From positions 30,631,319-30,695,318 of the forward strand of contig CM067592.1 in the NCBI GenBank assembly GCA_034336665.1: 64,000 nt of DNA, read 5' to 3'. Position numbers and translations under genes: made by a program. How positions within the stretch are numbered: the first letter of the stretch is position 1; each line of letters begins with the position of its first letter. The notes beneath the pieces are model-generated. The model had not been told where the DNA came from and made no database searches. It saw only the letters and a program-made list of their open reading frames with translations. Positions 57,561 to 64,000 of this stretch are shown piece by piece. This DNA is from Luscinia megarhynchos. Taxonomy: Eukaryota > Chordata > Aves > Passeriformes > Turdidae.

Positions 57561-60500
57561 GGGTTGTGCCTGAAGGGACCAGAAAGGGAAAGAAACAAAT
57601 TTTGGTTGGATATCAATGGGCAAGTGAGTATACTTCAGCTAAATCCTCAGCTAAATGTTTTATGTTCAGTCTCTCTATCACCCACTGTCCCCACCATCTC
57701 CTCCCACCCTGTAAATCATACTGTATTTCCCAAGAGACTCACAGCTGGGTTTCCCACAGGACATGGCTCTCTTCAGCATGAGCTCCACAATGGATGTGCC
57801 TCCTCACCATCATCTTTCTCAGTGTTCAGTTTGATACCTCAATCTTCTTCCACCTTTCCCTGAAATTTACCCCAAACATTTTTGCAACTCTTTGGCTTTG
57901 ACGTCCATTTTTCTCATGCCTCTGAGCATCCACTTTATCTTGCCTGACAAACTGACTGCATGAGCTCAGCTGGAGCCAGATGGCTCTCCTTCGTTCTTCT
58001 AGAGCTGGCTGCAAGGGATTGCCCTGAAAGGACACATTCTCCCATCTGGCTTGGTGTCCCAGAAGCTTGTAGACATATCAGAACTTCATATCCAGGAATC
58101 ATCTCTGCTTTCCCCTTTTTCCCCAGGCAGTGAATTATAAAGTTCAAGCTTTCCCATTCTTCTTATAACAACAGTAAAAGCAGACCTTAAGGACCATGAC
58201 TGCAAAAACTCTCCCCAGTCTGTGCTCTGAGCCTCTCTTATTGATTAGGAGAGGAACATTTTCCTTGCAGCAGTATGCTGCACTTGTATTTCACATACAC
58301 TACTGTTTTTTCCTTACTGAGATGCATCTTAGTCTTCCATTTTAGCTTCAGCAAAGCTAATGTAAAGATCCTTGTGCCTCCTCAGGAAGGCTATGAGCTC
58401 CTATTGTTTAGCTTTGCTTTGTTAGGGACCAGTTTTCCCCCAGGACATATAAGTGCCACATGCTAAGCTGAGGGCATAGATAAAAAAATAAGGAGTTGGT
58501 TCCATGCAGAAAGTACATGGGGGAAAAGAGGAGGAAACAATAGGGCCAGAATGTGGCAATAAAATCTCACCTTAAAACTTGGGAGATAACATGATTAAGA
58601 TGAACACAAATTCAGACAGGATCAACAGGTTATATGGGAATATGCAGCACATAGAGACACCCCAAACGAGGAGATAGAAAACAGGGTATTGTAATGTGAT
58701 TAACCAGGTGATTATGTTAATGGATCTACTGAGCCTGCTGGTTAAAAGATGAAGAAATACATGGTGGGGGAGAAGGATGGGGCAGGCAAGGCCTGCAAAG
58801 GAGAGTAAAGGCTTGATCCAAGGATGAGAAAAGTATTAACAGAGCTATCCCACGGAAAACCAATATGTTTCCTCAGTTTAAATGGATGCTGTAGGTTTTG
58901 GTCCTCCAGTTCAAAAGGCTTTAGGTTTTAAAACAGCCCCCATCATTGTTTCAGGATCTCATGGTTGGAAATGCAAATAAGAGGCACAGAGTAGGGAAAT
59001 CTGCCACTGGATGCATGGCTTGTCATCATTACCACTCAGAAGAGCAAATTCCAGTTCAGGCCACAGTTCGTTTCCAATCTGACTGGTTTCGGTTTTCCTC
59101 CCACAACACACTTCATTCTTGCTAATGAGGAAGCAATCTCATTTCACAGACCCAGAAACATTCCCACAGAGGACTTGCTTGCAGTGGAATAGAGGGCCTT
59201 TGTTCTTTGTCTAGATTCAATGCCGTTAAAAACAAGCCCAACAGCTGCAACAACATTTTCAACCAAACAGTCATCCCAGGGACTGAACCTCCCTGGTTCT
59301 TTTCAAATCTTCTTTAAAATATTTCTATTGCTTCTTGTTTTTTTCCATAGCTTTCTTCACTGCCTCTTCCTAGTGAAGAAACACCACAGAAAAATATCCG
59401 CAGGAAAAAATATGCACATTACTTGCACTGATGCTGTGAATGTGATCACAAATATTTCCAGGGTTTTGGTAAAAAGCCAGGTCACAGCCCCTTATGCTTT
59501 CAGCTCTTTTCTTAGGTCCTTGGCATCAGATGTCCACTTTTTTCCTTCTAGATGCTCCTGAGACATAAGTTGATCTGCTAAACCCATGGATGGCTGGCAG
59601 AAATGTCAGTCACTGGTCCATCCCAAGGCATGTCCTGCTCCCTATTTCACCTGCTTATTTATTCTGTGTCACTGCTTGAATTGGATTCCACAGTTCCTGA
59701 AACACAGGAGTCATTTTCATTATATGCTGGAGTTTATATGCTCTTAAGTTTCTCAAAAATGATCCTTGTTTCTGTAATACAAAGAAAGCCACGTGCTCCC
59801 TCACACTTAATGATACTAAAGAAATGCCAGAGGATACCTATAATTAAAAAAAAAAAAAAAAAAAAAAGGCAGTACTTTTTTCTTATTTTAATCTTGATCT
59901 ATCATATAAACAAACCAAGCCTGTGTTTCATGGATACATTGTTTTTCTTTTTAAATAGCAAAAAGGGGACATTTTTCCAGTTGCTTATTCATTTATCTCA
60001 AAGAGCAGTACACAGAGTAAATACTCCATTGCAGCAACTGTATGCTTTTTCACAGACCAGTTCAGAAAAGAAAATGTTTGAATTAGGAGCAATAATGGCT
60101 CCTTTTTGGCAAGTGAAAGAAGACAAGTATTATTTGGATGAGGTCCAAGCAAAGCTTTCCCAGCACATGTTATTTTATCTGAGGTTAAAGCTCTGCAAAA
60201 AAAAAAAATCCACCCAGCTACAGCTTGTGAAGTTTGCCACCTACTGAGGAAAGCACAGCACAGCAATACCAGAAAAAAACGAGATGAAAAAAAAATTAAA
60301 TTGTGCTGAAGTACAATTAGATGTTAGCACAATTATTAGATGTTATAGATACATTTTCTCTCAGAGGCTCTTCATAATGTCTTCTGGATAACTCTATACA
60401 GCTTGCAAAGGACCAAAAGAAATTATTCTCCTCTTCCTTCTCCTTGAAACAAAAAGCCTTAAAGCAGTGCTGCCTTAAGACACTGTTTTACCATGAATCA

Positions 60501-63500
60501 GTCCTTGATTTTGCCTTACAAACCTAGAAATGACTGAAAAAATTACTCCCAGGTTCAGCAAGGAACATAATTTCTCAGCAATCTGAGGTGTTGAGATGTC
60601 CTAAGCCATAAACTGCTAAGCAATAAAAAGTCATGCTGTAGCCATTTCTAGAATGATATTGGTAATTTCTATTTACCTCACAGGCCCATTAGAAGTACTG
60701 TTAACTCAGAGTCTGCCTTTACAGCAGGAGCATTGAGAAATACAACCTGTTAAAGTTCAGAAAGATCTGTTGTGGTTTCTCATCATGCTTTAGTGTGAAA
60801 TGCATAGAACACATCAGTGCAGCAAGGTAGAGGGTGCTCATATGGGATATGGAGACATCACTGAGCATGACAGGGTTGCTTTCATTTCACATTCTCTTAG
60901 GTAAAATATGTATAAACACAAAAATGCTATTAATAACTTCAATAGAGCCATGGGAAAAAAATCAGAACGTGCAGAAAATATCAAAAGGTGCAGAAAACTC
61001 AGAGCCCATCGTGGTTTTCCTTATCATGTGGTCATGGGGGTGCAAATAAACCCTCATCAAAATACTATTTCCCCACTAACAGATGAGTTTGCTGCCTGGC
61101 ACAGCATAGAGCAACAGCTCCACAGCAGATTTCATCTGCCTCCTGTTGGAGCAGAAACCATCGGCCCTGGCTGCTCACAGGTGGGTGTTGTGGGTGAAGT
61201 GGGAGCTTCAGACAATGTCTATTAAAGAAGCCCTGCCACTGAGCCACAAGGTGCCAAGAAAACACCCTTGCTTTCTAAACTCATCCTCATTGAGAGGAGT
61301 CTTGGGGCAGCTAGATCTCAATTTAGCCTCAGACTATCAACAGTTTAAGTATTCACAACTATGTCCCACAAGTATTAAAGATGGCAAATCAGATATATTT
61401 ATAAAAGATGATTTATTTATTGAGAGAAATTAATAGACAGAAGATGTGTATCAGAATTACTTACAGTACAAAAGCTAAAAAGCTAGTCATCTATGACATA
61501 TGGCAAAATTCACTATATTAAAGCAATTACGTATTAAAGCTAGCAAAAGAAACTTTAAGTAGAGGCTTTGATGTATCTCACCAGAGTTCTTTTCATGGAA
61601 TACTTCTTCCTCTTTATGACAAGGGGAAGCAACCACGAAGAGGCATCCCAATCCATGGGAGAACCTCCATATGCTTCACATGGAAGAATCCAAGTGAATG
61701 AAAGTATACCAGACTTTTATAGCATAAAGAATTACCAGTCATTTGCCTTCAGCCAGTTTAGCATCTTATCTGTCAAACCTCACTTCAGAGGGACAGACAG
61801 ATGTGTTTGAAGATGGCAAGGCAAGTACAGCTTTTGGGATATCCAACACCAAAAATTACTGGCACCTCTAGTAGCTCCCCACAAATAGTTTGCATTGTTT
61901 GCATCTTCTATCTGGATTCCAGGACAAGCAGATAAGCTTTGTCAGGGTGAAGTATTCTGCCCCAAGTGGCCACCTGTTTGAATCTGGGAATCAGAGCTAC
62001 CAGGGTCATCCTAGAAGCAAACACACCTCATCTATAGCAAATGAGTACCTCTGCCTGAATATTGACAGTGACCCCACTGCCCTCTGAATGGAGTCAGCTG
62101 GGCCCACCTCCTGCAATAAACCTCTTTATGTTAGTGCCTGTCCTGCACTGCAGAGCAAGCATTAGCACAGGAGAAGTATTCTCCAGCCATACAGAAATTT
62201 GTAATCCTAAGGTTGACAGTGCTATGTGAAATTATGCCTAAGTGGAATAATTATTAATATATTTTAAATACATTTTTAAATAGCACATGTATTTATGCAC
62301 ATATTTTCATATGTATGTCTGTATCTTCAATAACATGTATATACACAACATAGCAACCAAGGTCAAACAAATATATTTTAATTAGATGCACATGAAGTGC
62401 GTGTACAATACAACAAATATTCTGAACAAGTCCCAGGTTCTGGTAAATGGGTAACATAATTCAAAGTCTCTTCACCTCTGACAGATATGGCTCAGCAGGA
62501 TAATATCCACATGGATAAACATGGAGATATACTTCATCATACACAGATACAAAATCTGTGTTTGGCTGGTGCAACCTAAAACTCAGAAATACTTCTTTAA
62601 AAAAAAAATGTTACTACTGCAAGGTTCTGGGAATGGCATATGCAACTCTATCAGTTACTGCACACTCAGTGTGCTTCTAGTCCCATACAACGGCTTAATT
62701 CACTATGCACTGAGCTGTGTCCACTGCTGAGAACTTCTGTGTCAGTGCTCCCAGAGCACCACACTCATCAGGGCATTCATCTGGGCTGCACAGAGCCCAC
62801 GAGGCTCTGACACACGCAAGACAAGAGTGCTCTGCTTCCCAGAGCACCAGTGGAAAAGGGTAATTGCTGGTCTTCCAGCATACAGGTTGAGAAAGTGACT
62901 GGATGAGTGAATGGCTTACTTCTTCAGAAGGCAAATTGAATCCCCTGCTGAGATGTTCCCAGTCAATCAAACTGTAATGCCGGAGCAAGTGTGGCATACT
63001 CAGTTCATGCAGTGATGAAGAGAGCAGTGGCTTCTGGAAAATTTGCTCTAATAAAATCTTGTAGCATTGGTCCCTAATATAAAAGTAATTAATTTTTAAA
63101 TTATTGTAGTCAATGCAAGATTATGATATAGATTTTTACATGCTACACTTATTTGAGTTTCTTTCCGATGGGCTAATTAAGCTAGGGGAGAATGTTTTGG
63201 TTTTTAAGTGCATTAAAATCTTTTTTTGCAATTCAAAGTAATTTGCCAGAGAATGTCCCATAAAATCAGCTGCATGTCCATCTGGCTCTGGTGCTTTACT
63301 AGCTAATATTTCTTGCAGGTCTTCCTTATTTCTTCCAAGCCTTACACTTTAGCCAACTCTTTTGGTTCTCACACCAAGAGCAGCAAGGAGCTGTCAGGAG
63401 ATACCCCCTCTCTGGTTACTGCTGTGCTGCCCTCCATGCTCACATCTATCTGCAATGCCCTAGCAGGAAAATTGCAGATTTGAAGTTTTGCAATGCTTGC

Positions 63501-64000
63501 TTTCTCTTCTGTGGGTGGAGCAAGACATCAGTGCATCAGGAGCCTTAAGTCCAGTAACAGCACCAAGCTCAGTCTCCATGTGTCTGCCACAGTTGTGCTC
63601 CTGCTCTCCTCAAAATGGGAACAAATCCCAAGTGCATTGCATGACATCCAAAGGGCAGTGTACAAGACCCAGAGAGGTCTGAAAACGACTAACATCCATC
63701 TGTCTCAACTACCCTCTTCGATGTTATTTCAGATACTTCTTTACCCTTCCCACCCTAAACGTCCAAAGGTGACTGCCCAGGCCCCTGTAGCAGCTTTGGA
63801 TCTGTCATGTACTGTACCTACAGACCCTCATACCAAAGTGTCCACTCAGCTGGTATTTGGCTGTCTGCCCTGTCATGAACCTGCAGGCAATGCAGCCAAA
63901 AGGGCAATGACCAGTTTACCAGTTTCTGGAATCACACACACGACATCATTTTTAAAACAAGTTTTACCTTGGTGATACAACAACATTTTTTAAAGTCTCC
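57561..64000. other. Upstream gene-poor DNA, right end of window
   Basis: No supported gene. A 22-base A run at 59846-59867 sits inside a 214-codon frame (59603-60247) that is therefore low-complexity in the middle and unlikely to be real. The 160-codon frame at 63493-63975 has no recognised domain. No tRNA or other RNA gene was recognised. Confidence 0.6.

Noticed and set aside
59603..60247. 214-codon plus-strand frame, the longest in the window
   Set aside because: It runs through a 22-base A run (poly-lysine), has no domain and no initiation or splice context.
63493..63975. 160-codon plus-strand frame near the window end
   Set aside because: No domain, cysteine pattern or similarity I can recognise. 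It could be chance; a protein search would settle it.

Overview
The window is vertebrate nuclear DNA, almost certainly from a bird. It is AT-rich, its genes are split into many small exons, and it carries several truncated CR1 LINE copies whose 3' ends have the avian CR1 signature (a stretch like ttccaacctta followed by ATTCTATG-type octamers). There are no operons, prokaryotic ribosome sites or CRISPR arrays.

The one protein-coding gene I can support is FREM1 (FRAS1-related extracellular matrix protein 1, also called QBRICK), read on the minus strand. Twenty-three consecutive coding exons lie between 34840 (initiator ATG) and 3495. Every junction has a GT donor and an AG acceptor, the phases match at all 22 internal joins, and the joined 4448 nt encode residues 1 to about 1483 with no stop. 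They cover the signal peptide, the N-terminal unique domain with an RGD tripeptide, nine complete CSPG (NG2-like) repeats and most of a tenth. The remaining CSPG repeats, the Calx-beta domain and the C-type lectin domain expected in a full FREM1 of roughly 2180 residues must lie beyond base 1. In birds this locus is expected on the Z chromosome, by synteny with human 9p22; that is background knowledge and not something the sequence shows.

Layout: 1-3494 is the 3' end of the window, inside a FREM1 intron. 3495-34840 holds the coding exons and introns, with CR1 fragments near 8.3, 9.6, 24.0, 32.2 and 33.4 kb and a (CAA)10 microsatellite at 27.9 kb. 34841-35120 is the 5' leader part of the first coding exon and contains upstream ATGs. 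35121-39952 is a leader intron. 39953-39993 is a probable non-coding first or second exon with a strong donor, and a possible promoter lies just upstream at about 40.0-40.1 kb. From 40.1 kb to 64 kb there is about 24 kb of gene-poor DNA with one more CR1 tail (45.6 kb), poly-A tracts, A-rich low complexity (54.6 kb) and a GC-rich patch (57.2-57.6 kb). No coding gene could be supported there.

FREM1 proteins are secreted, assemble with FRAS1 and FREM2 in the sublamina densa of embryonic basement membranes, and help attach epidermis to dermis. I found no undescribed biological system. The items most worth a second look are the 5' leader and promoter region, a perfect 18-bp intronic inverted repeat at 22.46 kb, a CpG-dense exon at 15.34 kb, and the GC-rich patch at 57.2 kb.
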